This document shows positions 26,952-35,462 of a DNA stretch of 64,000 bases, in pieces. Position numbers and translations under genes: made by a program. Positions within the stretch are counted from its first letter, which is position 1. Each line of letters starts with the position of its first letter. The stretch lies in contig NZ_BCNS01000072.1 in the NCBI RefSeq assembly GCF_001528745.1, positions 1 to 64,000 on the forward strand, read 5' to 3'. This DNA comes from Marinobacterium profundum. Lineage in GTDB: Bacteria; Pseudomonadota; Gammaproteobacteria; Pseudomonadales; Balneatricaceae. The notes under the pieces were generated by a model. It saw nothing but the letters and a program-made list of their open reading frames with translations. It did no database searches and had not been told where the DNA came from.

Positions 26952-28496
26952 TTAAGCGGGGATTGAAATAGTAGGTTTCTGACTGTTCTCGCCTGCCCGG
27001 AGCAGACGTTTCAGTACCTTGCCAACCGGTGATTTCGGAATCTGGTCGACGAAGATGTAACGGCGCGGGCGCTTGAAGCGTGAAAGCCCGGACTCCAGAC
27101 AATACTGGTCTAGAACCGCATCCTCGATCGGCTCGCGGGCCTTAATATAGGCGGCGATAATCTGTCCCCACTGCTCGTCGGGCAGACCCACTACCGCGAC
27201 CTCCTCCACCTGGGGATGGAGCGATAGCGTATTTTCGATTTCGGCGGGACTTACGTTTTCTCCGCCGGTGATGATCATGTCGTCCACTCGACCGGTGACG
27301 AACAGGTCGCCCTCGTCATCGAAATAACCAGTGTCACCGGTAAAATACCAGCCTTGTCGCAGCGACTTCGTATCGGCATCCGGTCGGTTCCAGTATCCCT
27401 CGAAGGCTTCGTCACTGCTCAGGTCGGCAATGATCTGTCCCTCCTCCATCGGCCGTGCGGAGGCTTCGGGCGATCTGGCCTCGATCGGGATCACACGGAT
27501 CCGCTGATTGAGCCCACTGCGACCCGAGGAGCCGGGCTTGTAGCTGGCCTGCTGATCGATGGTGAATGTGTAGATTTCCGAACTGCCGTAGTGGTTGACG
27601 AACAGCTGCGGGCTGAATGCCTTCTCGACTCGTGCCATCAGACCCGCACTCATCGGCGCTCCGGCAAACCCGATTTTCTCGACACTGCGAACCCGCTCGG
27701 GCGAGAAGACCGGGTGCTCGATCAGCATGTGGTACAGCGTCGGTACCAGATACAGATTGCTGACGCGCTGCTGTTCGATCGCATCCAGGGTGGCTTCGAC
27801 ATCGAACTTGGGTACGCAGACAAAGCAGCCGTCTACCAGCGCCATTGACAGCAGTGACCGCACCCCCATGGTGTGGTAAAGAGGCATCACACCGAGGGTG
27901 CGTTCGCCCTGTCGGTAGAGGTTCTGGGCGACATGAGCCACGGCCGCCGCCCGTTCGGCTCGATGCCGTCTGGGCACGCCTTTAGGCTTGCTGGTGGTGC
28001 CTGAGGTATACAGCATCAGGGAATAGTCATCGGCGCCAGCACGCTGGATGGTCTCGGCTGGTGCCTGCGCGCACAACTGCGCAAAGGTCATTGCCTCAGC
28101 ATCGTCCGTTACGTTCACGGCAATACGTGGCAATACACCGGACTGGGCGCAGCCACGGACGGCCTCGGCCGCGGAATCATCGTAGGCCAGCGCCCGAATC
28201 TGACCGTCCTCGATACAATATCCCACCTCCTCAGCCGTGGCTCGCCAGTTCAGCGGCGTGATAATAATGCCGGCAAACTGACAAGCCCAGTGCAAGGTCG
28301 CCATTTGCCAGCGATTCTGCATCACCACCAGCAGACGATCACCCTTGACCAACCCCAGCGATTCCAGTCCACAGGCCGCGCGCTGAATATCGTCGAACCA
28401 CTGTTCGTAACTACGCTCAATATCACCATCCGTGACGGCGATATCTCTGGGCCGACGTTCTACCGAGGCGAGGAAACTGCGTCCGAGATCAAACAT
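26952..28496 (-). CDS. hmfD: AMP-forming aryl-CoA ligase, probable 2-furoyl-CoA synthetase
   Basis: This 514-residue member of the ANL superfamily has the P-loop MLYTSGTTSKPKGVP (residues 161-175), YGSSE, TGDTGYFDDEGDLFVTGRVD and the terminal lysine in SPVGKVLKRLL. It resembles 4-chlorobenzoate:CoA ligase in layout. The start at 28496 overlaps hmfC by 8 bp, so it is coupled to the molybdenum enzyme subunits. In that context it should activate 2-furoate (or a close heteroaromatic acid) to its CoA thioester. Substrate specificity cannot be read directly. Confidence 0.75.
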   Translation of the reverse strand: MFDLGRSFLASVERRPRDIAVTDGDIERSYEQWFDDIQRAACGLESLGLVKGDRLLVVMQNRWQMATLHWACQFAGIIITPLNWRATAEEVGYCIEDGQIRALAYDDSAAEAVRGCAQSGVLPRIAVNVTDDAEAMTFAQLCAQAPAETIQRAGADDYSLMLYTSGTTSKPKGVPRRHRAERAAAVAHVAQNLYRQGERTLGVMPLYHTMGVRSLLSMALVDGCFVCVPKFDVEATLDAIEQQRVSNLYLVPTLYHMLIEHPVFSPERVRSVEKIGFAGAPMSAGLMARVEKAFSPQLFVNHYGSSEIYTFTIDQQASYKPGSSGRSGLNQRIRVIPIEARSPEASARPMEEGQIIADLSSDEAFEGYWNRPDADTKSLRQGWYFTGDTGYFDDEGDLFVTGRVDDMIITGGENVSPAEIENTLSLHPQVEEVAVVGLPDEQWGQIIAAYIKAREPIEDAVLDQYCLESGLSRFKRPRRYIFVDQIPKSPVGKVLKRLLRAGENSQKPTISIPA

Positions 28497-29001
28497 TGTT
28501 ATTGTTCTCCTGTTGGGTTTTTCGTTCATGGGCAACGTCGAGCACCGCTCGAACGATGCCGGTGTACCCGGTGCATCGACACAGATGTCCGGATAACATG
28601 TCACGTACCTGGGTTTCTGTCGGTTCAGGTTCACGCTCGAGATAATCGACACAGGACATCAGTATTCCGGCGGTGCAAAAGCCACACTGCAGCGCATGGT
28701 GGCGCCGGAACGCCTGCTGCAGGTCGCTCATCAGATCCTCATCGGCCAGCGACTCGACGGTCTCGACCCTACTACCCTGAACCTGAACCGCGAGCATCAG
28801 GCAGGAACGTACCGCCTTGCCATCCACCAGCACCGTGCAGGCACCGCAGACGCCATGTTCGCAGCCAACATGCACCCCGGTTGCCCCGGTCTCATGGCGC
28901 AGGAAATCGCATAGCTGTGTACGCGACTCGGCATAGCCTTGGCGCGCCCGACCATTCAGTTCGAACTGCACGACAGTGCGCGGTTTCACAACGGCTTCCA
29001 T
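28489..29001 (-). CDS. hmfC: Furoyl-CoA dehydrogenase small subunit, [2Fe-2S] protein
   Basis: This 170-residue protein has a plant-type [2Fe-2S] site (GCEHGVCGACTVLVDGK... with a fourth Cys at RSC) and the second, helical [2Fe-2S] site (CGFCTAG and CRCTGY) of the xanthine dehydrogenase family. It passes electrons from the molybdenum centre to FAD. AGGGG precedes the ATG. Unusually, the tail after the second cluster ends in Gln/Asn repeats (QQENNNNV). It is encoded directly after the FAD subunit. Confidence 0.85.
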   Translation of the reverse strand: MEAVVKPRTVVQFELNGRARQGYAESRTQLCDFLRHETGATGVHVGCEHGVCGACTVLVDGKAVRSCLMLAVQVQGSRVETVESLADEDLMSDLQQAFRRHHALQCGFCTAGILMSCVDYLEREPEPTETQVRDMLSGHLCRCTGYTGIVRAVLDVAHERKTQQENNNNV

Positions 29002-29002
29002 A

Positions 29003-29812
29003 TTAGTACCCCTCTTCTATCAATCGCTTGCCCAATTCCCGCACCATCTGGCGCCGGTAGGCCGCGGTGGCCTGCACATCGTCCTGAGCGTCCAGCGACC
29101 AGGCCGTTTCATTGAGCGCGCCGGCCAGATCCTGGTCGCGCTCGAGATTGCGTGCCACCGGCCGGTCGGCCACGCCACCGACGCCGAGTCGGATCGCATC
29201 GGCGCCGATCACCGCGGCCAGCGAGACAATCGCGAAGTCGCCGTGACGCATCGCGATTTCGTTAAAGCGGTACTCGACACCGGGCTGGCTCATTGGGAAA
29301 CGCACCTCGGTCAGCAGCTCGTCAGGCCGCCGGTCAGTGGTCAGGATGCCTTGGAAAAACGCCTCGGCGACAACAGTGCGCCGCCCGCGCTTCGACTCCA
29401 GCACCACCTCGCCACCCAACGTCGTCAGGCACAGTGGCAGCTCCGCGCTGGGGTCGGCGTGGGCCAACGAACCGCATACCGTGCCTCGGTTACGAGTCTG
29501 GAAATGGCCTATCCATGGCATCGCCCGGGCCAGCAGCGGCACCGCCTCGGCCAAGCCAGGCCAGCTCAGCAGCTCGGCCTGGCGTACCCCAGCGCCGACA
29601 GCGAGATGTCGCTTTTGCGGTTCGATGTAGTGCAGCTCATCGATACGGTTGATATCGATAAGCAGCTTCGGCTGGGTCATGCGCATGTTCAGCACCGCCA
29701 TTAGCGATTGGCCGCCGGCGATGATGCGTGCGTTCTGGCCATGTTCGGCTAGCAGTGCCAGTACATCCGACTTGCGAGTTGGGGAGACATAATCGAACGC
29801 GGCGGGTTTCAT
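29003..29812 (-). CDS. hmfB: Furoyl-CoA dehydrogenase medium subunit, FAD-binding
   Basis: This 269-residue protein has the FAD-binding blocks ARIIAGGQSLMAVLNMRM (near residue 30) and NRGTVCGSLAHADPSAELP (near residue 108) of CoxM/CutM-type subunits. It lacks the extra 4Fe-4S insertion typical of 4-hydroxybenzoyl-CoA reductase, so an oxidative hydroxylase fits better than a reductase. It overlaps hmfA by an ATGA and stops 1 bp before hmfC begins. Confidence 0.85.
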   Translation of the reverse strand: MKPAAFDYVSPTRKSDVLALLAEHGQNARIIAGGQSLMAVLNMRMTQPKLLIDINRIDELHYIEPQKRHLAVGAGVRQAELLSWPGLAEAVPLLARAMPWIGHFQTRNRGTVCGSLAHADPSAELPLCLTTLGGEVVLESKRGRRTVVAEAFFQGILTTDRRPDELLTEVRFPMSQPGVEYRFNEIAMRHGDFAIVSLAAVIGADAIRLGVGGVADRPVARNLERDQDLAGALNETAWSLDAQDDVQATAAYRRQMVRELGKRLIEEGY

Positions 29813-32805
29813 GATTCATCTCCTTTGCTGATAAGGGCGTTCAGCCAGGCCTTCAACCGCAACCAGAGTCCTGCCTGAGGAGCCACACCGCCAACCTGCT
29901 GGGATAGGCGACTGAAGATTTGGCCGATGATCACTCGCGAGGCGCCCTGCAACATACGCCCACCGACCGCCGCGATCTTGCCGCCCACAGCCGCGTCGTA
30001 CTGATAGTCGAGCCGCGTGCCGCCATCCTCCAACGAGCTCAGCCTGATTCGGGCACGCCCTTGGGCGGAACCCATCGGGCTGTTGCCCGAACCGCTGAGA
30101 CAGAGGCTATGGGGAGGCTCCAAGTCGCTGAGTTTGACCCGAGCCTGAAAGCGCGCGCGGATCAGACCAACCCCGATGGTGACATCCGCGCAGTAGCTAT
30201 TCTCGCCCTCCAGCTCCAACTGATGACAGCCGGGGATGATCACTGCCAGCACCGCCGGATCGAGCAGGCTGTCGAATACCTGCTCCGGCGACGCCGGTAT
30301 ACTCACGCTGCCGCTGGCCTGTAGAGTCGAGCCGCCCGGTATGGCCGGTGCTTCCGCGCTCTGTTTCAGGTGTTCGGGTGCTTCCGGTTCGTCGATACCG
30401 ATCAGGCCGCGGACCCGCGACGGTGTCAGCGGTAATCGGATGTCATCGCACCCCAGCGCATCGGCGACGGCGTTAGCGATACAGACCGGCGTACTCATGT
30501 TGTTGCCTTCACCGGCACCCTTGGCGCCCAGCGGGGTAAAGGGTGATGGCGTTTCCATATGCAGGATCACCGGTTCGATAACCTCAGGCGCCGTCGGAAT
30601 CAGATAGTCCGCCAGGGTGCCCGACAAGAAACTGCCGTCGCTGCCATATGCGAACTCCTCCATCAGCGCAGCACCGAAACCTTGAGCAAAGGCGCCGCGC
30701 ACCTGGCCGTCGACCAGAGCCGGATTGAGCAGGCGCCCGGCATCGTGCATGGTCACATAGCGGTCCAAGCGAATTTCGCCGGTCACGCGGTCGATTTCGA
30801 GACCGCAGAAATCAAAGATGAAGCCATAACAGAGCGAACTGTTGATGCGGTCGTCGTCCCCCGGCGCCGTCAGCTCGGGCGGCGACCAGAAGGCCGTTTC
30901 GCGCAGGCCCCCGCCTTCGTGTTCAGGTAATGTAGCCGGCGCCCAGTGGGCGGCCCCTGCGAGACGGTGAAAGGGCATCGGGTTGGCACCCTCAGCAAAC
31001 ACCTTGCCATCAGCAAAGCGAACCGCCTCGGCTTGGACACCCAGTTGCCCGGCCGCGATCAGCGCCATGCGGTCGCGGATAGCCACGGCGGCCCGGTACA
31101 CGGTGCCAGCCACAGCACCGGCGAAGCGACTGGAATAGTTACCGGAGGCAATGGACCAGGCATCCTTCTGGGTATCCAACTCGACATTGACGCGGATCGA
31201 TGCAAAGGCGACACCCAGTACTTCCGCCACGACCTGGGCCACCACCGTCTGATGACCCTGCCCCTGGGGAGTGGAGGACACATGTACACTGACATCGCCC
31301 AGCGGCCCGACAGTAATGGTCGCAGTGCTAACGGCACCATTCTTCGGGCCGGCTTTGCGCCGCTCCTCCGGCGTCATCGCAGCGGTGATATAACCCATGT
31401 TTGAAATCGAGGGTTCGACCACGGCGGCATAACCGATACCGTACAGCCGCCCTTCGGCACGTGCGTCGTCACGCCGGCGCAGCAGCTCGGCCAGACCGCC
31501 GTCCACCACAGCCTGGCCAACCGCGGCCGGATAATCGCCGGAGTCCAGCAGCGCGCCGGCCGGGGCCTGGTAGGGAAAAACGCCGGCGGGGATCAGGTTG
31601 CGACGGATCACTTCCAGCGGGTCGAGGTCGAGTTCGACCGCAATCCGCTGCATCAAGCGTTCCAGAGCGAAGTAGACCTGGGGCCCGCCAAAGCCTCGGT
31701 TCAGGCCGGTCGGCGTCTTGTTGGTCAACACCACGCGGTTGCGTACCAGCAGATGGCGAATACCGTAGGCGCCGGTCAGGTTGCCATGCATACGATAAAA
31801 GGTGGCCGGCTCCGGAGCGCGAAGATAGGCACCGCAGTCGTCGATCTGGTCGTAGCGCAGTGCCGTAACACGTCCATCGGGCTCAACGGCGGCTTCGATC
31901 TCGGTGACTCGATTGGTCGCAGAGGACGCTGCCTGCAGGTGCTCCAGTCGGTCTTCGACCCACTTTACCGGCGCGCCAACCTTGCGCGACGCCAGACCCA
32001 TCATCACGATGTAGGGAAAGACACCCTGCTTGATGCCGAAACTGCCGCCGGAATCCGGCGGAGTGCGCAGACGCAGGCAGTTACCGGACACTTTCAACGC
32101 CCGTGCCATCACCGAGTGCAGCGCATAGGGCCCCTGAAAGTTAGACAGTACATCATAGGTACCGGAAGCGCTCTGGTAATGAGCCAGCACCACGTAGCAC
32201 TCCATTGGCGTACAGGCGCTGCGGGGATATTTAACCTTTAGCGAGACCCGGAACGGGGCCTGTTCGAAGGCCTGCTCGGGCTCACCGTAACGGAAATGGC
32301 GTTCGTTGACGACATTGCTGCCAACCGCCTCGTGCAGTACAGGTGCCGTATCTTCAATGGCGGTTTCAGGATCGACCGACACCGGCAGTGTTTCATATTC
32401 CACCTCGATCGCGTCGGCAGCATCCTCGGCTAGGTAACGATTGTCAGCGATTACCACACACACCGGTTCGCCCGCATAGCGGACCTTATCGATGGCAACG
32501 CACCAGTGCTCCATGGGCTGCCTGACACCGACTGCAAAAGGCGCTGTCCAGCGCGCCACATCGGCGCCGGTCAGCACCCCATGCACGCCCTGCATGGCCA
32601 GGGCTTTTTCGGTATTGAGGGAGAGAATCCTGGCATGGGCATGGGGCGAGCGTACAACTGTCGCATGCAGGGTACCAGGCGCGGTCGCGACGTCGTCACC
32701 ATACCGACCAAGGCCACGCAGCAGCGCTTCGTCTTCGACGCGCTCGGTACGGGCACCGATTCGGTTGGGGCGGTCTTCAACCGCTAGGGACTGATAAATT
32801 GTCAT
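29809..32805 (-). CDS. hmfA: Furoyl-CoA dehydrogenase large subunit fused to a CoxG-like domain
   Basis: This 998-residue protein is a xanthine-dehydrogenase-type large subunit: GRYGDDV start, GGSFGIKQG, NRGFGGPQV, STPQGQGHQT, and GAKGAGEGNN (near 760) holding the base glutamate. It lacks the AYRCSFR loop of CO dehydrogenase. Residues about 835-985 form a separate SRPBCC/CoxG-like domain (SIPASPEQVFDSLLDPAVL...MLQGASRVIIGQ), normally a separate maturation protein. GAGAG precedes the ATG at 32805. In synteny with hmfBCDE it should hydroxylate C5 of furoyl-CoA. Other CoA-activated heteroaromatics remain possible. Confidence 0.75.
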   Translation of the reverse strand: MTIYQSLAVEDRPNRIGARTERVEDEALLRGLGRYGDDVATAPGTLHATVVRSPHAHARILSLNTEKALAMQGVHGVLTGADVARWTAPFAVGVRQPMEHWCVAIDKVRYAGEPVCVVIADNRYLAEDAADAIEVEYETLPVSVDPETAIEDTAPVLHEAVGSNVVNERHFRYGEPEQAFEQAPFRVSLKVKYPRSACTPMECYVVLAHYQSASGTYDVLSNFQGPYALHSVMARALKVSGNCLRLRTPPDSGGSFGIKQGVFPYIVMMGLASRKVGAPVKWVEDRLEHLQAASSATNRVTEIEAAVEPDGRVTALRYDQIDDCGAYLRAPEPATFYRMHGNLTGAYGIRHLLVRNRVVLTNKTPTGLNRGFGGPQVYFALERLMQRIAVELDLDPLEVIRRNLIPAGVFPYQAPAGALLDSGDYPAAVGQAVVDGGLAELLRRRDDARAEGRLYGIGYAAVVEPSISNMGYITAAMTPEERRKAGPKNGAVSTATITVGPLGDVSVHVSSTPQGQGHQTVVAQVVAEVLGVAFASIRVNVELDTQKDAWSIASGNYSSRFAGAVAGTVYRAAVAIRDRMALIAAGQLGVQAEAVRFADGKVFAEGANPMPFHRLAGAAHWAPATLPEHEGGGLRETAFWSPPELTAPGDDDRINSSLCYGFIFDFCGLEIDRVTGEIRLDRYVTMHDAGRLLNPALVDGQVRGAFAQGFGAALMEEFAYGSDGSFLSGTLADYLIPTAPEVIEPVILHMETPSPFTPLGAKGAGEGNNMSTPVCIANAVADALGCDDIRLPLTPSRVRGLIGIDEPEAPEHLKQSAEAPAIPGGSTLQASGSVSIPASPEQVFDSLLDPAVLAVIIPGCHQLELEGENSYCADVTIGVGLIRARFQARVKLSDLEPPHSLCLSGSGNSPMGSAQGRARIRLSSLEDGGTRLDYQYDAAVGGKIAAVGGRMLQGASRVIIGQIFSRLSQQVGGVAPQAGLWLRLKAWLNALISKGDES

Positions 32806-32880
32806 CTCGTACTCTCGCGGCTTCTTTGTTGATATGAGTGCGCGGATCAGCGACTGAGACCAGAGTATCAACCGCCAAAA

Positions 32881-32949
32881 ACTTAAGCCTTGCCTCTGCC
32901 AATGAATATCTACCCTAGAATCCAGAGATTTACCCTGGGGTCTGATTTC
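32881..32949 (-). promoter_or_regulatory. Upstream repeat, copy A (ahead of hmfA)
   Basis: The core 32896-32949 matches 46345-46398 at 45 of 54 positions in my hand alignment, including the exact blocks ATGAATATCT, CCCTAGAATCC and GTCTGATTTC. It lies about 90-145 bp upstream of hmfA in the same orientation relative to the operon as copy B. It could be a shared control region or an IS terminal sequence, since a transposase remnant begins just beyond. Confidence 0.6.
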
Positions 32950-33028
32950 GCACGCTGTGGATACTCCCCCCGAGGTTTAGAGCCTTGGTAAACAGCCAGC
33001 GGCAATAACACTTTGAAGCGAAGAATAC

Positions 33029-33750
33029 ATGCACGGCGAAGACATTATTCAGGAGCCACTCTTCACAACGGTGCACCTGGACACTTTCATTCCCAATGAC
33101 CATCCGCTGCGGCCGATCCGGCAACTGATAGATGAGGCCACGAGGCGTTTCAAACGACTGTTTAATCGCACCTATGCCGAAGGCGGCCAGCAGTCGATTT
33201 CCCCCGGAGAGCCTGATCCGCGCGCAACTGCTGCAAGTGCTCCATACTATTTAGAGAGTGCCAATTATCCGAGTCGGTCAGTTACAACTTATTTGGTTCG
33301 TGAGACTGACTATTAAGATCCAATATGGCACCTCTCTAGCCTCAGACAGAATCACCTACTGGAACAAGGTGTCGTGACACAGCTGCCAAGGTAGCGGTCA
33401 ACTCGGCACGGGAACACAAGCTACTGTCCGACGAGCACTTCAGTGTCGATGGCACCCAGATTCAGGCATGGGCGTCGCAGAAAGGATGGTAGCGACGACA
33501 AGGGACCGGACGGGCCCGCCGGCCGCAATGCAGAACGCAATGTCCGGGTAAGAAACGCAGCAAAGAGACCCATCAGTCCACCAAGGATACGGAGGCTCGG
33601 TGACCAACAAACGCCATCAGCAATGGTCACATCAGGCCTATCTGGTCCATACATCATGAAAAGCCGTTATGGATGGATTGTGAAGGCCAGCGCTAGTCTG
33701 ACGGCGGGCACAACCGAGCGTGACGTCGCGATTTTCAAAACTCCGTTAGG
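33029..33750 (+). pseudogene. Degenerate IS5/IS1182-type transposase
   Basis: The opening LFTTVHLDTFIPNDHPLRPI then RQLIDEATRRF is the DUF772 N-terminus. After a frameshift and stop comes SDEHFSVDGTQIQAWASQK, then another break before KRSKETHQSTKD. The order is correct but at least three disruptions are visible and the DDE core is gone. It separates the two catabolic operons; the rest of 32,806-33,844 holds copy A of the upstream repeat and no other gene. Confidence 0.75.
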
Positions 33751-33844
33751 GTAAACACCCAAAATAAAAACGCCGAGCCCCCAGGAAAAAGAGAGCAGGG
33801 CGATTTTCATACCAAGGACAATAGCTTGAGCGATCCAAGGCTGA

Positions 33845-34429
33845 CTACTTCTCGCGCCAGCGACGCACAACGCCCAGCTCAATATCAAACAGGTCCAACA
33901 CCCTGCCTAGGCTATGACGAACGATATCATCCAGCGACTCCGGGCGCGCATAAAAGGCCGGAACCGGGGGCGCGATAATAGCGCCGACCTCGGATAGGGC
34001 CGTCATATTACGTAGATGATTGGTATGCAGCGGTGTTTCACGCACCATCAGCACCAACCGCTTGCGCTCCTTCAACACCACATCCGCCGCGCGGGCCAGC
34101 AAGGAGGATGTGGTGCCGGTTGCAATTTCCGACATAGAACGGATGGAACAGGGCGCAATCACCATACCCAGAGTTCTGAATGATCCGCTCGAGATGGCGG
34201 CACCGATATCCTTGTTCGAGTAGCACGCCGTAGCCAGCGACTTCACATAATCAAGCTTGAGACTGGTTTCGTACGCCAGGGTCACCACCGCCGAATCGGT
34301 GACCACCAGATGCGTCTCGATCGGCGTATCCCGCAGCAGCTCGAGCAGTCGGATACCATAGATGACACCCGAGGCGCCGGATATGCCCACCACCAACCGC
34401 TGCGGTCTGCTTGCTGTCACTGTTTGCAT
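33845..34429 (-). CDS. ubiX: UbiX-family flavin prenyltransferase
   Basis: This 194-residue protein has the FMN-binding GISGASG near the N-terminus and the conserved ATGTTSSLLARAADVVLKERKRLVLMVRETPLH stretch (residues about 95-130). It makes the prenylated FMN that UbiD-type decarboxylases need. GAGGA precedes the ATG at 34429. It is the last gene of the upstream catabolic operon, whose first gene is a ubiD, so it is a dedicated cofactor supplier (HmfG-like in furan pathways). Confidence 0.92.
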   Translation of the reverse strand: MQTVTASRPQRLVVGISGASGVIYGIRLLELLRDTPIETHLVVTDSAVVTLAYETSLKLDYVKSLATACYSNKDIGAAISSGSFRTLGMVIAPCSIRSMSEIATGTTSSLLARAADVVLKERKRLVLMVRETPLHTNHLRNMTALSEVGAIIAPPVPAFYARPESLDDIVRHSLGRVLDLFDIELGVVRRWREK

Positions 34430-34469
34430 AATGTCCTCACTTAACTTGAAACCGGTTGGCACGCGTACT

Positions 34470-35396
34470 TCAGCGATGCCCCTTATAAAACTCGGCGGCT
34501 TCGATCTTTGCCTGCATATGTTGGCTGATGCTATCGACAAACAGCCGAGCGGCCGGGCTCAGCGGACAGCGGTAAGAATGCACACAGGCCACATGCCGGT
34601 GGATACCGGGTTCGGCAAGTGATTGGACTTGCAGCGCGCCAGCCTCTAACCCGTCAGCTATGGTGATCGCCGGCAGGATCGAAACCCAATCGCTGCTCCG
34701 GACAAACTCCTCGATGGCCGCCAGGTCATCGATCTCGAGCTTTGGCTGCAGCACCAAGCCCTGCCCGGCCAGAACCTGATCGATCAGGATACGCAGACCG
34801 TGCCGACGTGACGGCAGCACCAGGTTAAGCTTTGCGAGGTCAGCGAATGCCAAGGGTCCGGCACCCGTTGCCTGACGGTTGTGTATACCAGTTACGACAA
34901 AGAGCGATTCATCCACCACAGGCGTACTAATCAGCGAATCCAGTTTCTGATTCTGGTTGATCAGTGCGAAATCAAGCTCCCTGTCCAACACGCTGTTGAC
35001 GAGATCTTGGGTGTAGCCGGTGGTAACGTAAATCTCCACTTCCGGGTGATTGGCGGTAAAGAACCGCAACACACTGGGCAGCGCCGTGGTTGTCGCCGAG
35101 GCGATTAACCCCACCGCAACCCGGCCGCTAATTTCACCGCCGCGGTCGATCATAGCCCGGCGGGCTTCTAGCAAGCTGCTCAACAGCGGCAAAAAATCCC
35201 GGTAGGCCTGGTGTCCGGCATCGGTTGGTTTCATCCCTCTGGGCGTGCGCTCGAACAGCAGCAGGCCGAACTCCTCCTCGAGCTTGGCAATCTGAGCGCT
35301 CAGGGCCGGTTGCACGATATTGAGTCGCTGTGCCGCGCGCGTGACCGACCCCTCGTCATAGAGGCAGACGAAGTACTTCAATTGTCTGAATTCCAT
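34470..35396 (-). CDS. LysR-family transcriptional regulator
   Basis: This 308-residue protein has the standard N-terminal winged HTH (MEFRQLKYFVCLYDEGSVTR, AAQRLNIVQPALSAQIAKLE) and a periplasmic-binding-like effector domain (about 90-300). It is encoded inside the same-strand run between the TAXI permease and ubiX, rather than divergently, which is uncommon for LysR genes. It probably controls the ubiD operon; a T-N11-A-type palindrome at 46157-46175 is a candidate site. Confidence 0.9.
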   Translation of the reverse strand: MEFRQLKYFVCLYDEGSVTRAAQRLNIVQPALSAQIAKLEEEFGLLLFERTPRGMKPTDAGHQAYRDFLPLLSSLLEARRAMIDRGGEISGRVAVGLIASATTTALPSVLRFFTANHPEVEIYVTTGYTQDLVNSVLDRELDFALINQNQKLDSLISTPVVDESLFVVTGIHNRQATGAGPLAFADLAKLNLVLPSRRHGLRILIDQVLAGQGLVLQPKLEIDDLAAIEEFVRSSDWVSILPAITIADGLEAGALQVQSLAEPGIHRHVACVHSYRCPLSPAARLFVDSISQHMQAKIEAAEFYKGHR

Positions 35397-35462
35397 CACA
35401 ATCCCCCATCAGGTAGTGATTAGGCCGACGAGAAGAGCCGCTATCTACCAGGCTAATGGGCT

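Noticed and set aside
28489..32805. 4-hydroxybenzoyl-CoA reductase or CO dehydrogenase
   Set aside because: The FAD subunit lacks the extra 4Fe-4S insertion of the reductase, and the large subunit lacks the AYRCSFR loop of CO dehydrogenase. The neighbouring ligase and hydrolase fit the furoate pathway better.
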